Source: an uncultured Paracoccaceae bacterium (GTDB lineage: Bacteria > Pseudomonadota > Alphaproteobacteria > Rhodobacterales > Rhodobacteraceae). From it: a DNA stretch of 64,000 bases. The stretch spans positions 597,501-661,500 of the forward strand of contig CANMPL010000001.1 of the NCBI GenBank assembly GCA_947499715.1, read 5' to 3'. Numbering within the stretch: position 1 is the stretch's first letter; each line of letters starts with the position of its first letter. Below are positions 9,828 to 18,237 of the stretch, piece after piece. The position numbers were made by a program, and so were the translations under genes. The notes beneath the pieces are model-generated. The model saw only the letters and a list, made by a program, of their open reading frames with translations. It ran no database searches and had not been told where the DNA came from.

Positions 9828-11693
9828 GTGACGGACGCGAAGCCAACTGAAAAAAGCGGTTATGATGTCATTCATGACTATCTCCGGTCGCTTGACAGCT
9901 CTCCGGGTGTTTATCGCATGTTGGATGCTGAGAGCCGGGTGCTTTATGTTGGAAAGGCGCGCAACCTGAAGGCGAGAGTCAGTAATTATGCGCGGCCGGG
10001 GCAGCATAGCGCGCGGATTGCGCGAATGATCCAAGAAACCACCTCCATGATGTTTTTGACGACACGGACAGAAACAGAAGCGCTGTTGCTTGAGCAGAAC
10101 CTGATTAAGCAGCTTAAGCCGCGTTACAATGTGCTGTTGCGCGACGATAAGTCATTTCCGAATATTTTGGTCGCCAAGGGCCATGACTTTCCCAAGATCA
10201 AAAAGCATCGCGGCGCAAAAAAGGAACAAGGCGACTATTATGGCCCCTTTGCGGGCGCAGGGGCTGTTAACCGCACGCTCAATCAATTGCGGCGTGTGTT
10301 CTTGCTGCGCAATTGTACTGATGCGGATTTCGAAACGCGTACACGTCCCTGTCTGCAATATCAGATTAGACGGTGCACAGCGCCCTGTGTCGGTAAGATC
10401 AGCAAGGCGGATTACGCTGCCAGCGTGAAGGATGCCGAAAGCTTCTTGCAGGGGCGCACAAAGGGCATTCAGGAAAACCTTGCCATGCAGATGGCCACTG
10501 CTTCGGACGCGATGGAATTTGAACGTGCTGCAGCGCTGCGCGACCGGATCAAGGCCTTAACGCAGGTGCAATCAGCGCAGGGCATCAACCCCAAGGGCGT
10601 GGCCGAGGCTGACATCATGGGGCTGCACATTGATGGCGGTCAGGCCTGTATACAGGTCTTTTTTATTCGCGCCAATCAGAACTGGGGCAACCACGATTAT
10701 TACCCGCGTATTGCGGGGGACGAGGATGCTTCTGAAATCATGCAGGCCTTTGTCGGCCAGTTCTATTCCAACCGCGAACCGCCACGCGCGCTGATCCTTA
10801 GCCATGGTTTGGACGACCCTGACTTGATGGCCGCCGCGCTCGCCGAAAAAGCGGGCCGCAAGGTTGATGTCACTGTGCCGCAAAAGGGCGAAAAGGCAGA
10901 GCTGGTGCAAGGTGCGTTGCGAAATGCGCGCGAAAGTCTTGCAAGAAAGATGTCAGAGACCGCGACACAGAAAAAGCTGTTGAAAGGCGTGGCAGAGGCT
11001 TTTGATTTGTCAGAGCCACCGCAACGGATCGAGGTTTATGACAACAGCCACATTCAGGGCGCTCATGCCGTTGGCGCCATGATCGTGGCGGGGCCAGATG
11101 GATTTGAGAAGAACCAGTATCGCAAATTCAATATTCGTGGCGATGACCTGACGCCCGGCGATGACTTTGGCATGATGAAAGAGGTGCTGACCCGGCGCTT
11201 CCAGCGCTTGTTGAAAGAAGACCCCGACCGAAGTTCAGGCAGTTGGCCGGACCTGTTGTTGATCGATGGTGGCGCGGGTCAGGTCAGCGCCGTGCGCGAG
11301 ATCATGGAGGATCTGGGCGTCGGGGATGTGCCAATGGTTGGTGTTGCAAAGGGGATCGACCGCGATGCAGGCAAAGAAGAATTTCACCGCACCGGGATGC
11401 CGGTAAAGGCGCTGCGGCACAACGATCCCGTGCTGTATTTCATTCAACGGATGCGGGACGAAGTTCACCGTTTCGCCATTGGCACGCACCGTGCGAAGCG
11501 GTCAAAGGCGATTGGGGCGACGCCGTTGGATGACGTGCCCGGTGTCGGGGCGACGCGCAAGCGGGCTCTGCTGGCGCATTTCGGCTCTGCCAAGGCAGTG
11601 TCACGGGCCAATCTGGCGGATCTCAAGGCGGTCGAGGGCATCTCTGGCAATATGGCGCAGACGGTCTTTGACTTCTTTCACGAAAACGGCTGA
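9828..11693 (+). CDS. uvrC: excinuclease ABC subunit UvrC
   Basis: A 621-residue nucleotide-excision-repair nuclease. The N-terminal GIY-YIG domain (GVYRML at about 26 and LYVGKARNLKARVSNY from about 41) makes the 3' cut. A UVR motif near 222-257 contacts UvrB. The C-terminal RNase H-like domain (VYDNSHIQGAHAVGAM near 405, LLIDGGAGQ near 479) makes the 5' cut, and two helix-hairpin-helix motifs (DDVPGVGATRKRALL near 567) bind DNA. The GTG start has AGGAG upstream. The leader region carries the CtrA-like, palindromic and DnaA-box sites. pgsA follows after 54 nt. Confidence 0.97.
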   Translation: MTDAKPTEKSGYDVIHDYLRSLDSSPGVYRMLDAESRVLYVGKARNLKARVSNYARPGQHSARIARMIQETTSMMFLTTRTETEALLLEQNLIKQLKPRYNVLLRDDKSFPNILVAKGHDFPKIKKHRGAKKEQGDYYGPFAGAGAVNRTLNQLRRVFLLRNCTDADFETRTRPCLQYQIRRCTAPCVGKISKADYAASVKDAESFLQGRTKGIQENLAMQMATASDAMEFERAAALRDRIKALTQVQSAQGINPKGVAEADIMGLHIDGGQACIQVFFIRANQNWGNHDYYPRIAGDEDASEIMQAFVGQFYSNREPPRALILSHGLDDPDLMAAALAEKAGRKVDVTVPQKGEKAELVQGALRNARESLARKMSETATQKKLLKGVAEAFDLSEPPQRIEVYDNSHIQGAHAVGAMIVAGPDGFEKNQYRKFNIRGDDLTPGDDFGMMKEVLTRRFQRLLKEDPDRSSGSWPDLLLIDGGAGQVSAVREIMEDLGVGDVPMVGVAKGIDRDAGKEEFHRTGMPVKALRHNDPVLYFIQRMRDEVHRFAIGTHRAKRSKAIGATPLDDVPGVGATRKRALLAHFGSAKAVSRANLADLKAVEGISGNMAQTVFDFFHENG

Positions 11694-11747
11694 CGGCGGG
11701 GTCACTGGGATATGGCAAGTCGCGACCCGTGCAGGTAAGGTTTAGCC

Positions 11748-12413
11748 ATGACGTTTAACATACCCAACACCCTGACCATTCTGCGCCTGTTTGCTGCCCC
11801 CGGTGTCGCAATCATGTTCCTATATTTCGCGCGGCCATTGGCCGATTGGTGCGCGCTGATCCTGTTCGTCGGCGCGGCCGTGACAGATTTCATCGATGGC
11901 TACCTTGCTCGCGCATGGAAACAAGAAAGCGCCTTTGGCGCGATGTTGGATCCGATTGCTGACAAGGCAATGGTTATTATCGCGCTGCTGGTAATCATCG
12001 GGTTTTCGTCGTGGTCGCCTTGGCTTGTCCTTCCGGCGACGATGATCGTTTTCAGAGAGGTCTTTGTGTCCGGCCTAAGGGAATTTCTGGGGTCCAAAGC
12101 TAGTCTTTTGAAAGTGACAAATTTGGCAAAGTGGAAAACGACAACCCAGATGGTCGCCATTGCCACGTTGTTTGGACAGGGCATCTTTCTGCATCACCAA
12201 CTTGACCGGATCACCGGCATGGATATGCAGATGGCGGAAGATATCTTGGCTGGCGTGGTGCCGGATGAAGTTGGGCTGCTTTGGCTGCAGCAGGCCTATG
12301 CGGTTACGGGTTGGGTCGGGCTGGCGCTGTTATGGATCGCGGCGATTTTGACCATCATCACCGGTTTCGACTATTTCCGAAAGTCGCTGCCTTACCTTAG
12401 GGACGATGCCTGA
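11748..12413 (+). CDS. pgsA: CDP-diacylglycerol--glycerol-3-phosphate 3-phosphatidyltransferase
   Basis: A 221-residue membrane enzyme that makes phosphatidylglycerol phosphate from CDP-diacylglycerol and glycerol 3-phosphate, the first committed step to phosphatidylglycerol and cardiolipin. The CDP-alcohol phosphatidyltransferase motif, D-x2-DG-x2-AR-x8-G-x3-D-x3-D, spans about residues 46-71 and is complete. About five hydrophobic helices are visible. Its stop overlaps moaD (TGATG), so the gene forms an operon with the molybdopterin synthase genes. Confidence 0.95.
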   Translation: MTFNIPNTLTILRLFAAPGVAIMFLYFARPLADWCALILFVGAAVTDFIDGYLARAWKQESAFGAMLDPIADKAMVIIALLVIIGFSSWSPWLVLPATMIVFREVFVSGLREFLGSKASLLKVTNLAKWKTTTQMVAIATLFGQGIFLHHQLDRITGMDMQMAEDILAGVVPDEVGLLWLQQAYAVTGWVGLALLWIAAILTIITGFDYFRKSLPYLRDDA

Positions 12414-12658
12414 TGGATGTGCTGTATTTTGCTTGGGTGCGTGAGCGGATCGGCTTACCGAAAGAGCGGATCGAGACGCAAGCGGCGACTGTGAATGATT
12501 TGATCGCAGAGCTCTGCGCGCGCGAGGAACGCTATGCGATGGCTTTTTCCGACATCAGCGCCCTACGCGTCGCAATAGACCAAGAGCTGACGGATTTTGA
12601 TGCCCCCCTTGATGGCGCGCGTGAAGTCGCTTTCTTTCCACCCATGACGGGTGGCTGA
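12413..12658 (+). CDS. moaD: molybdopterin synthase small subunit
   Basis: An 81-residue ubiquitin-like sulfur carrier that ends in MTGG. The terminal Gly-Gly is the site of adenylation and thiocarboxylation needed to put dithiolene sulfur into precursor Z (cPMP). The gene overlaps pgsA at its start and moaE at its end by one base each, so MoaD and MoaE are translated as a coupled pair. Length and fold pattern are normal. Confidence 0.95.
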   Translation: MDVLYFAWVRERIGLPKERIETQAATVNDLIAELCAREERYAMAFSDISALRVAIDQELTDFDAPLDGAREVAFFPPMTGG

Positions 12659-13137
12659 TGGACATCCGCGTTCAAGAAGCAGCGTTTGATGCTGGGGCGG
12701 AACTGAACGCTTTTACCCAAAGGCAGGAAAATGCGGGCGCCGTGGTCAGTTTCACTGGCATTGTACGTGATGTCACCGGTGGTCTTTGTCAAATGCGGAT
12801 CGAGCATTATCCCGGTATGACTGAAAAGGCGCTAATGCAGATTGCCCAAGAGGCGTGCACGCGTTGGCCGTTGGGTGATGTTCTGGTGATCCACCGCTTC
12901 GGCGATCTGGCCCCGGCAGATCAAATCATGATGGTGGCCACCGCCAGCCGACACCGTAACGCGGCATTTGCGGCCGCTGATTTTCTGATGGACTACCTCA
13001 AATCCCGCGCGCCTTTCTGGAAGAAAGAAACGACGGCGGACGGCGCTGATTGGGTTGCAGCTAAGGACGAAGACGAGGATGCGCTGAACCGTTGGACAGC
13101 GCCGCATGGCAGCGACACGTCGTCAGGTGATCGTTGA
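12658..13137 (+). CDS. moaE: molybdopterin synthase catalytic subunit
   Basis: A 159-residue large subunit that converts cPMP to molybdopterin using MoaD thiocarboxylate. GAVVSFTGIVRDVTGG (near 25-40), the HRFGDLAP segment (near 81) and SRHRNAAFAAADFLMDYLK with PFWKKE (near 100-125) are the conserved family blocks, and the lysines of the last block are the catalytic ones. The C-terminal 20 or so residues go beyond the family core and lie opposite the 3' end of tag, which overlaps by 77 bases on the other strand. Confidence 0.94.
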   Translation: MDIRVQEAAFDAGAELNAFTQRQENAGAVVSFTGIVRDVTGGLCQMRIEHYPGMTEKALMQIAQEACTRWPLGDVLVIHRFGDLAPADQIMMVATASRHRNAAFAAADFLMDYLKSRAPFWKKETTADGADWVAAKDEDEDALNRWTAPHGSDTSSGDR

Positions 13138-13663
13138 CCATACCGGTGGCCTGCATAAAGGCATAGACAATCGTTGGGCCACAAAACTTGAATCCCGCTT
13201 TTTTCAGGTCATTTGATATCTGCTTTGACAGCGCGGTTTCGGCTGGAACGTCAGCGTTGGTTGCGCGATTTGGCTGTAGGGGTGCAAAATCGACATATCG
13301 CCACAAGAATGTGTCAAACCCTTCCTCCGCCTCAATTCTTTGCCAGGCCATTGCGTTTGAAATGGTGGCTTCGATCTTTCCGCGATGACGAATGATGCCT
13401 GCATTCCCCAGCAATCGCTGCACGTCAGTTTCGCCCCACGTCGCGATCAAATTCGGATCGAATCCGGCAAACGCTTCACGAAAATTGTCTCGTTTCTTAA
13501 GAATCGTGATCCAGCTTAGCCCTGCTTGGAAACCGTCCAGGATAAGCTTTTCCCAAAGCGCGCGGCTGTCGTATTCTGGCACGCCCCATTCGGTATCATG
13601 ATATGCAAGGTAAATCGGGTCTGGCCCAGCCCAGCCGCATCGGTCGTTTCCGAATTCATCCAT
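13061..13663 (-). CDS. tag: DNA-3-methyladenine glycosylase I
   Basis: A 200-residue base-excision-repair glycosylase. CGWAGPDPIYLAYHDTEWG (residues 9-27), the FQAGLSW block with the catalytic-pocket residues (near 46) and the GFKFCGPTIVYAFMQATG block with VNDH (near 156-178) match Tag proteins, including the cysteine and histidines of the zinc snap. The gene converges on moaE and their coding ends overlap by 77 bp. The start ATG at 13663 is divergent from the EAL gene about 57 bp away. Confidence 0.93.
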   Translation of the reverse strand: MDEFGNDRCGWAGPDPIYLAYHDTEWGVPEYDSRALWEKLILDGFQAGLSWITILKKRDNFREAFAGFDPNLIATWGETDVQRLLGNAGIIRHRGKIEATISNAMAWQRIEAEEGFDTFLWRYVDFAPLQPNRATNADVPAETALSKQISNDLKKAGFKFCGPTIVYAFMQATGMVNDHLTTCRCHAALSNGSAHPRLRP

Positions 13664-13719
13664 GTCCTTAACTCCGCGTTAGGCGCACTTGGGCTAGCTT
13701 GTCGCATCCTCAACTGGAT

Positions 13720-14532
13720 ATGCGCATGACCGTCACGTTGCCCAATCAGCTGGACCTTGACCAGCCCCCGCCTGATCCGCTGACGTTTGCTGTTGCCAGC
13801 AGGGACGCGGATGTTTTGAAGTTGGTGCGCAATGCGTTGCTGGCTGGGCGGGCACGCTTGGCCTTTCAGCCGGTCGTTTTGACCCAAGATCACAACGTTG
13901 TCGCCTTCTATGAAGGCTTGGTGCGTGTTTTGGACGATGCGGGCCGCGTGATCCCAGCAGCACACTTCATGCCGGTGATTGAAGAAACAGATCTAGGGCG
14001 CGAAATTGATGCTGCGGCCTTGGCGCTCGCCTTTGAAAAACTGCACGACAACCCGGATATGCGCCTTTCGGTCAACGTGTCGGCGCGGTCCTTTGCAGAC
14101 GGACGTTGGCGCAACGTTCTCGAAGCCGGCCTGACCCGGCCCGGCACTTTGGGCGAGCGGTTGATTTTCGAAATTAGCGAAACGTCGGCCATGATGCTGC
14201 ACGAGGTTGTCGTGCGTTTTATGGAAGAAATGCAGCCGCGCGGTGTGGCTTTTGCGCTGGACGGCTTTGGCGGTGGAATGACGGCGTTTCGTCACCTCAA
14301 GGAATTCTTCTTTGACTTGGTGAAAATTGACAAAAGTTTCGTCAAGAACCTAGCAAATGATCCTGACAATCAGGTCTTGGTCGAGGCACTGATCACCGTC
14401 GCACATCAATTCGAGATGTTTGCCGTCGTCGAAGGCGTCGAAAAACCTGCTGACGCCGCTTTCTTGTCCCAGATTGGTGCCGATTGCTTGCAAGGATATC
14501 ATATCGGGTCTCCGCGATTTGCATTGCGGTAA
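13720..14532 (+). CDS. EAL domain protein with altered catalytic DDFG motif
   Basis: About 270 residues, a stand-alone EAL domain of the cyclic di-GMP phosphodiesterase family after a short N-terminal extension. Seen from the ATG at 13720: the EAL position reads YEGLV (near 64), NVSARS (near 119), EISET (near 151), the metal motif reads LDGFGGG where active enzymes have DDFG (near 181), VKIDKSF (near 201), VVEGVE (near 235) and LQGY (near 257). The second aspartate, which holds the second metal in active enzymes, is glycine here, so activity may be weak or absent and the protein may act as a c-di-GMP receptor. An ATG at 13726 and a TTG at 13699 are alternative starts. Confidence 0.88.
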   Translation: MRMTVTLPNQLDLDQPPPDPLTFAVASRDADVLKLVRNALLAGRARLAFQPVVLTQDHNVVAFYEGLVRVLDDAGRVIPAAHFMPVIEETDLGREIDAAALALAFEKLHDNPDMRLSVNVSARSFADGRWRNVLEAGLTRPGTLGERLIFEISETSAMMLHEVVVRFMEEMQPRGVAFALDGFGGGMTAFRHLKEFFFDLVKIDKSFVKNLANDPDNQVLVEALITVAHQFEMFAVVEGVEKPADAAFLSQIGADCLQGYHIGSPRFALR

Positions 14533-14668
14533 CGCGGAATCGCGTTGCCCTAGCGTCCGGTAAGTTCTAAAAACGCCGCGATGCAGCAGGCCGGGGCTTC
14601 CTGTATTTGTAATCTGCGCTGTTACGCGCTCCGGTCTTATCAACGCTAATCGTTTGAGAGGACTAACA

Positions 14669-15844
14669 ATGACCAATGTCGTAATCGCGTCGGCCGCAAG
14701 GACCCCTGTAGGCAGTTTCTTAGGTTCTTTGGGCACAACCCCTGCCCATGATTTGGGAGCCGCAGTATTGAAAGCGGTCGTCGAACGCGCCGGGATCGAT
14801 GCCGCGGACGTCAGCGAAACTATCCTGGGGCAGGTCTTGACCGCGGGTCAGGGGCAGAATCCTGCGCGCCAGGCGCACATCAATGCAGGCCTTCCGATTG
14901 AGAGCGCGGCATGGAGCATTAACCAAGTTTGCGGATCCGGCCTGCGTGCCGTGGCACTTGGTGCCCAGCACATTCAGCTGGGCGACGCTGCGATTGTTGC
15001 CGCGGGCGGTCAAGAAAGCATGTCTTTGTCCCCCCACGCGGCGCAGCTGCGGACGGGTCAGAAGATGGGCGATATGAAATATATCGACACCATGATCAAA
15101 GATGGTCTGTGGGACGCTTTTAACGGCTACCACATGGGTCAAACCGCTGAAAATGTTGCCGAAAAATGGCAGATCAGCCGCGATCAGCAAGATGAATTTG
15201 CCGTCGCAAGCCAAAACAAGGCTGAAGCTGCGCAAAAGGCAGGCAAGTTTGCCGATGAAATCGCGGCCTTCACCGTCAAGACCCGCAAGGGCGACATCGT
15301 CGTTGATCAAGATGAATACATCCGCCACGGCGCGACGATGGAGGCAATGCAAAAGCTGCGTCCCGCGTTTATCAAGGATGGCACCGTGACTGCTGCGAAT
15401 GCTTCGGGCCTGAACGATGGCGCTGCGGCAACCTTGCTCATGACGGCGGATGAGGCTGAAAAGCGCGGGATCGAGCCGCTGGCGCGGATCGTGTCCTATG
15501 CCACCGCAGGCCTTGACCCTGCGATCATGGGCGTCGGACCTGTGAACGCGAGCCGGAAGGCATTGGAAAAAGCGGGCTGGAAACCAGAAGATCTGGATCT
15601 TGTCGAGGCCAACGAAGCCTTTGCCGCGCAAGCCTGTGCAGTGAACAAGGAAATGGGCTGGGATCCTGCCGTCGTGAATGTGAACGGTGGCGCGATTGCG
15701 ATCGGTCACCCGATTGGTGCTTCGGGCTGTCGTGTGTTGAACACGCTCTTGTTCGAAATGAAGCGCCGCGACGCCAAGAAGGGTCTTGCGACCCTTTGTA
15801 TCGGTGGTGGTATGGGCGTCGCGCTTTGTGTTGAGCGTCCGTAA
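14669..15844 (+). CDS. phaA: acetyl-CoA C-acetyltransferase (beta-ketothiolase)
   Basis: A 391-residue thiolase that condenses two acetyl-CoA to acetoacetyl-CoA, the first step of poly-3-hydroxybutyrate synthesis. The nucleophile cysteine lies in [10 protein letters not shown] (about C88), the second active histidine in GHPIGASG (about 348) and the second cysteine in LCIGGGMG (about 378). The ATG at 14669 is set by GAGAGGA 7-8 nt upstream. phaB follows after 89 nt. PHA synthase, phasin and PhaR genes are not in the window. Confidence 0.95.
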   Translation: MTNVVIASAARTPVGSFLGSLGTTPAHDLGAAVLKAVVERAGIDAADVSETILGQVLTAGQGQNPARQAHINAGLPIESAAWSINQVCGSGLRAVALGAQHIQLGDAAIVAAGGQESMSLSPHAAQLRTGQKMGDMKYIDTMIKDGLWDAFNGYHMGQTAENVAEKWQISRDQQDEFAVASQNKAEAAQKAGKFADEIAAFTVKTRKGDIVVDQDEYIRHGATMEAMQKLRPAFIKDGTVTAANASGLNDGAAATLLMTADEAEKRGIEPLARIVSYATAGLDPAIMGVGPVNASRKALEKAGWKPEDLDLVEANEAFAAQACAVNKEMGWDPAVVNVNGGAIAIGHPIGASGCRVLNTLLFEMKRRDAKKGLATLCIGGGMGVALCVERP

Positions 15845-15933
15845 GTGCCAGCAATAAACGCCGCTGCGTAATAATATTGCGTGGTGGCATTTATTTGCAT
15901 AATAAGATTACACACATATTGAAGGAGACTCAA

Positions 15934-16659
15934 ATGGGACGTGTCGCACTTGTGACCGGTGGATCGCGCGGAATTGGCGCGGCAATTTCTACAGCATTGA
16001 AAGACGCAGGTTATGCCGTAGCTGCGACCTATGCCGGCAACGACGAAAAAGCCGCGGCTTTCACGGCTGAAACCGGTATCAAGACCTATAAATGGGACGT
16101 TGGTAACTACGATGCCTGTAAAGAGGGCATCGCTCAGGTAGAGGCCGATCTTGGCCCGGTTGAGGTGCTGGTAAACAACGCCGGTATCACCCGTGACGCG
16201 CCATTTCACAAAATGACGCCCGATCACTGGCAGGCCGTCATCGACACCAACCTGTCAGGGCTCTTCAATATGACCCACAATGTGTGGGGCGGTATGCGCG
16301 AGCGGAAGTTTGGGCGCGTTGTGTCGATTTCATCGATCAACGGTCAAAAAGGTCAATTCGCGCAGGCGAACTATGCCGCCGCAAAAGCGGGTGACATCGG
16401 CTTTACGAAAGCGTTGGCTCAGGAAGGCGCGCGCGCTGGCATCACTGTGAACGTCATTGCGCCGGGTTACATCAACACCGAAATGATGAGCACAATCCCC
16501 GAAAAAGTTATGAACGAAGTCATCCTGCCGCAGATCCCGGTTGGCCGCCTTGGCGAAGCATCTGAGATTGCACGGGCTGTTGTCTTCCTTGCGTCAGATG
16601 ATGCCGGATTTGTCACCGGCTCCACCATTTCGGCAAATGGTGGTCAATACATGTCCTGA
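15934..16659 (+). CDS. phaB: acetoacetyl-CoA reductase
   Basis: A 241-residue SDR that reduces acetoacetyl-CoA to (R)-3-hydroxybutyryl-CoA with NADPH. The cofactor loop is TGGSRGIG (8-15), NNAG lies near 86, and the catalytic Ser (SSINGQKGQ, near 136) and YAAAK (147-151) are intact. GYINTEMM and NGGQYMS match the PhaB subgroup. The ATG is chosen by the GAAGGAGA site at 15921-15928. A strong terminator follows at once. Confidence 0.95.
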   Translation: MGRVALVTGGSRGIGAAISTALKDAGYAVAATYAGNDEKAAAFTAETGIKTYKWDVGNYDACKEGIAQVEADLGPVEVLVNNAGITRDAPFHKMTPDHWQAVIDTNLSGLFNMTHNVWGGMRERKFGRVVSISSINGQKGQFAQANYAAAKAGDIGFTKALAQEGARAGITVNVIAPGYINTEMMSTIPEKVMNEVILPQIPVGRLGEASEIARAVVFLASDDAGFVTGSTISANGGQYMS

Positions 16660-16680
16660 TGGGACGACCCCGAAATTTTT

Positions 16681-16712
16681 AAGGGCCGCGCTAGCATTAG
16701 CGCGGCCCTTTT
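16681..16712 (+). terminator. intrinsic terminator after phaAB
   Basis: A long stem AAGGGCCGCGCTA / TAGCGCGGCCCTT with a 4-nt loop, ending in T residues, 21 nt after the phaB stop. Confidence 0.9.
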
Positions 16713-16746
16713 CGTTCGGCGGCCCCGAGGGCACCGTCGGAGCGAA

Positions 16747-16857
16747 TTAGCGTCGGCCAGTCAACATGCGCCACAGGTCCCGCATCATTTCGCCGCGTGC
16801 GGCATGAGCGTCTTCATAGGCGTGACGGGCGCGGCAGGTTGTTGCAATCTCAAACAT
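16747..16857 (-). CDS. 36-residue arginine-rich small protein
   Basis: A short ORF that starts MFEIATTCRARHAYEDAHAA and ends WRMLTGRR. A good ribosome site (AAAAGGAT) lies about 8 nt before the ATG. The amphipathic, arginine-rich sequence recalls the short DUF1127-like proteins of alphaproteobacteria, but this is an impression. It is divergent from the LysR gene, with the regulator's palindrome in the shared 109-bp region. It is too short to be sure of by sequence alone. Confidence 0.5.
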   Translation of the reverse strand: MFEIATTCRARHAYEDAHAARGEMMRDLWRMLTGRR

Positions 16858-16939
16858 GGGTCAAATCCTTTTGATCTCTTTCTAGCTTGTGTTGAATATG
16901 GGCCCTGAAACGGTGCCTGACAAACGAGTCTTTCCATGA

Positions 16940-16966
16940 CTTCAGTTAAGCTGTATTTAACTGAAG
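16940..16966. promoter_or_regulatory. perfect inverted repeat abutting lysR start codon
   Basis: Arms CTTCAGTTAA (16940-16949) and TTAACTGAAG (16957-16966) are exact inverted copies around 7 nt, ending one base before the lysR ATG. It has the T-N11-A core of LysR sites and also the TTAA-N7-TTAAC pattern of CtrA sites. A bound protein here would block lysR transcription or initiation, which suggests autoregulation. Confidence 0.6.
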
Positions 16967-17911
16967 ATGAGCGACCGGTTACCATCCTTGACTGCATTGC
17001 GCGCATTTGAAGCGGCTGCGCGACACATGTCGTTTGCGCAGGCGGCGGCAGAGCTACACGTCACCCCTGCGGCCTTGTCCTATCAGATCAAATCGCTTGA
17101 GACGGATATGGGGCAGCCCCTCTTTCGCAGACTTAACCGTGCCGTCGAATTGACGGCGGCAGGGCGGGCTTTGGCACCCGGAGTATCCGATGCCTTTGGA
17201 ACGCTTTCAGCCGCATGGCGTGGTGCGCGACGATTGAACGATACGGGTGTTCTGACCGTAACTGCGGGCCCCGCGTTCACGTCAAAATGGCTCGCGCCGC
17301 GCATGTATTCCTTTGCGCAGAACCATCCAGAGATCGAGCTTCGGTTTCTTGCAAGCCTACGGCTGATCGACTTTGACAGGGATGAAGTTGATGTCGCTAT
17401 TCGATTTGGACTGGGCCACGACAAAGACGTATATGCGCGCCCATTGATCCGTGAATGGATGACGCCTTTGATGACACCGGAACTCGCCAGGCGCATAAAG
17501 ACACCTAAAGATCTTGAAGACGCGGTGCTGATTCATGACGATTCCATCGCCTTTTTGAACGCGCCTGCCGATTGGCCTGCTTGGTTGCTGGCGAGCGGGC
17601 TTGACCTTGAAGGGGACCACGGACCTCGCTTTTCACAGGCCGACCACGCATTGGATGCCGCCATATCAGGCGTTGGCGTCGCGCTGGGCCGCGTGTCATT
17701 GGCCACCCGCGCGTTAGAGGCGGGACAGCTTGTTGCGCCGTTCGAATTGGGGCTCGTCGCAGAGGCGCAGTTCCGCTTCATGTGCCCAAAGGGGAGCGAG
17801 ACCCGACCGCACATTGCCGCGTTCGAGGCATGGATGTTGGAGGAAATCCAATCGTCACGAAAGTTTGAGGAAGGTCGTCGATTGCTGCGGTCTGCCGACC
17901 TGCAGCGGTAA
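16967..17911 (+). CDS. LysR family transcriptional regulator (GcvA-like)
   Basis: A 314-residue regulator. The N-terminal winged helix-turn-helix spans about residues 5-65 (LTALRAFEAAARHMSFAQAA, then HVTPAALSYQIKSLE), and the C-terminal effector domain begins near 93 (VLTVTAGPAFTSKWLAPRM), the arrangement of GcvA-type LysR proteins. The target and effector are unknown. A perfect dyad ends one base before the ATG, and the divergent neighbour is the 36-residue ORF, the usual first candidate for LysR control. There is no strong ribosome site, so the mRNA leader may be very short. Confidence 0.93.
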   Translation: MSDRLPSLTALRAFEAAARHMSFAQAAAELHVTPAALSYQIKSLETDMGQPLFRRLNRAVELTAAGRALAPGVSDAFGTLSAAWRGARRLNDTGVLTVTAGPAFTSKWLAPRMYSFAQNHPEIELRFLASLRLIDFDRDEVDVAIRFGLGHDKDVYARPLIREWMTPLMTPELARRIKTPKDLEDAVLIHDDSIAFLNAPADWPAWLLASGLDLEGDHGPRFSQADHALDAAISGVGVALGRVSLATRALEAGQLVAPFELGLVAEAQFRFMCPKGSETRPHIAAFEAWMLEEIQSSRKFEEGRRLLRSADLQR

Positions 17912-17914
17912 GCT

Positions 17915-17943
17915 GGGGCATTGGCGGTTCCCGCCAACGCCCT
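17915..17943. terminator. hairpin between convergent lysR and YdcH genes
   Basis: GGGGCATTGGCGG / CCGCCAACGCCCT, about 12 pairs with one A-C mismatch and a 3-nt loop, between the two stop codons. The T tract is weak on both strands, so it may act as a modest terminator or transcript-end stabiliser in both directions. Confidence 0.55.
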
Positions 17944-17951
17944 GTGTTAAT

Positions 17952-18119
17952 CTAGTGTGGGCTAAGCCGTGAAATCTCTTCTTTTAGAACGAGCTTTTGT
18001 TTCTTCAGTCGCGCAATTTCGAGGTCATCAGTTGCGGGGCTGCGTTGCAGCGCCTCTACCGATTGTGACAGGTTTTGGTGTTTTTTCTTCAGTTCCTGCA
18101 AATGCGAACTCAAGCTCAT
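17952..18119 (-). CDS. YdcH family (DUF465) small coiled-coil protein
   Basis: A 55-residue protein (starts MSLSSHLQELKKKHQNLSQS) with the DUF465 pattern: an N-terminal helix with SSHLQELKKKH, a short hinge with SPATDDLEIARLKKQKL and a second helix. These small alphaproteobacterial proteins form helical hairpins; their role is not established. GGAGGAC lies 7 nt before the ATG. It is monocistronic and convergent with lysR. Confidence 0.85.
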   Translation of the reverse strand: MSLSSHLQELKKKHQNLSQSVEALQRSPATDDLEIARLKKQKLVLKEEISRLSPH

Positions 18120-18237
18120 GGTCGTCCTCCTGTAAAAGATTGCGATACGCTACTTCACCACACGACCAGTAGATTGTCACGCGGCAGTGCAGCGACACGA
18201 AGTGAGATTAGACTGACCCGCAAACCTTGCTGAAAAG

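Noticed and set aside
9625-9831. 68-codon frame before uvrC
   Set aside because: It starts at TTG, has no ribosome site, contains the palindrome and DnaA box and overlaps the uvrC start; the region reads better as regulatory DNA.
14720-15709. 329-codon frame opposite phaA
   Set aside because: A shadow of a strongly coded gene in high-GC DNA; its translation has no recognisable domain.
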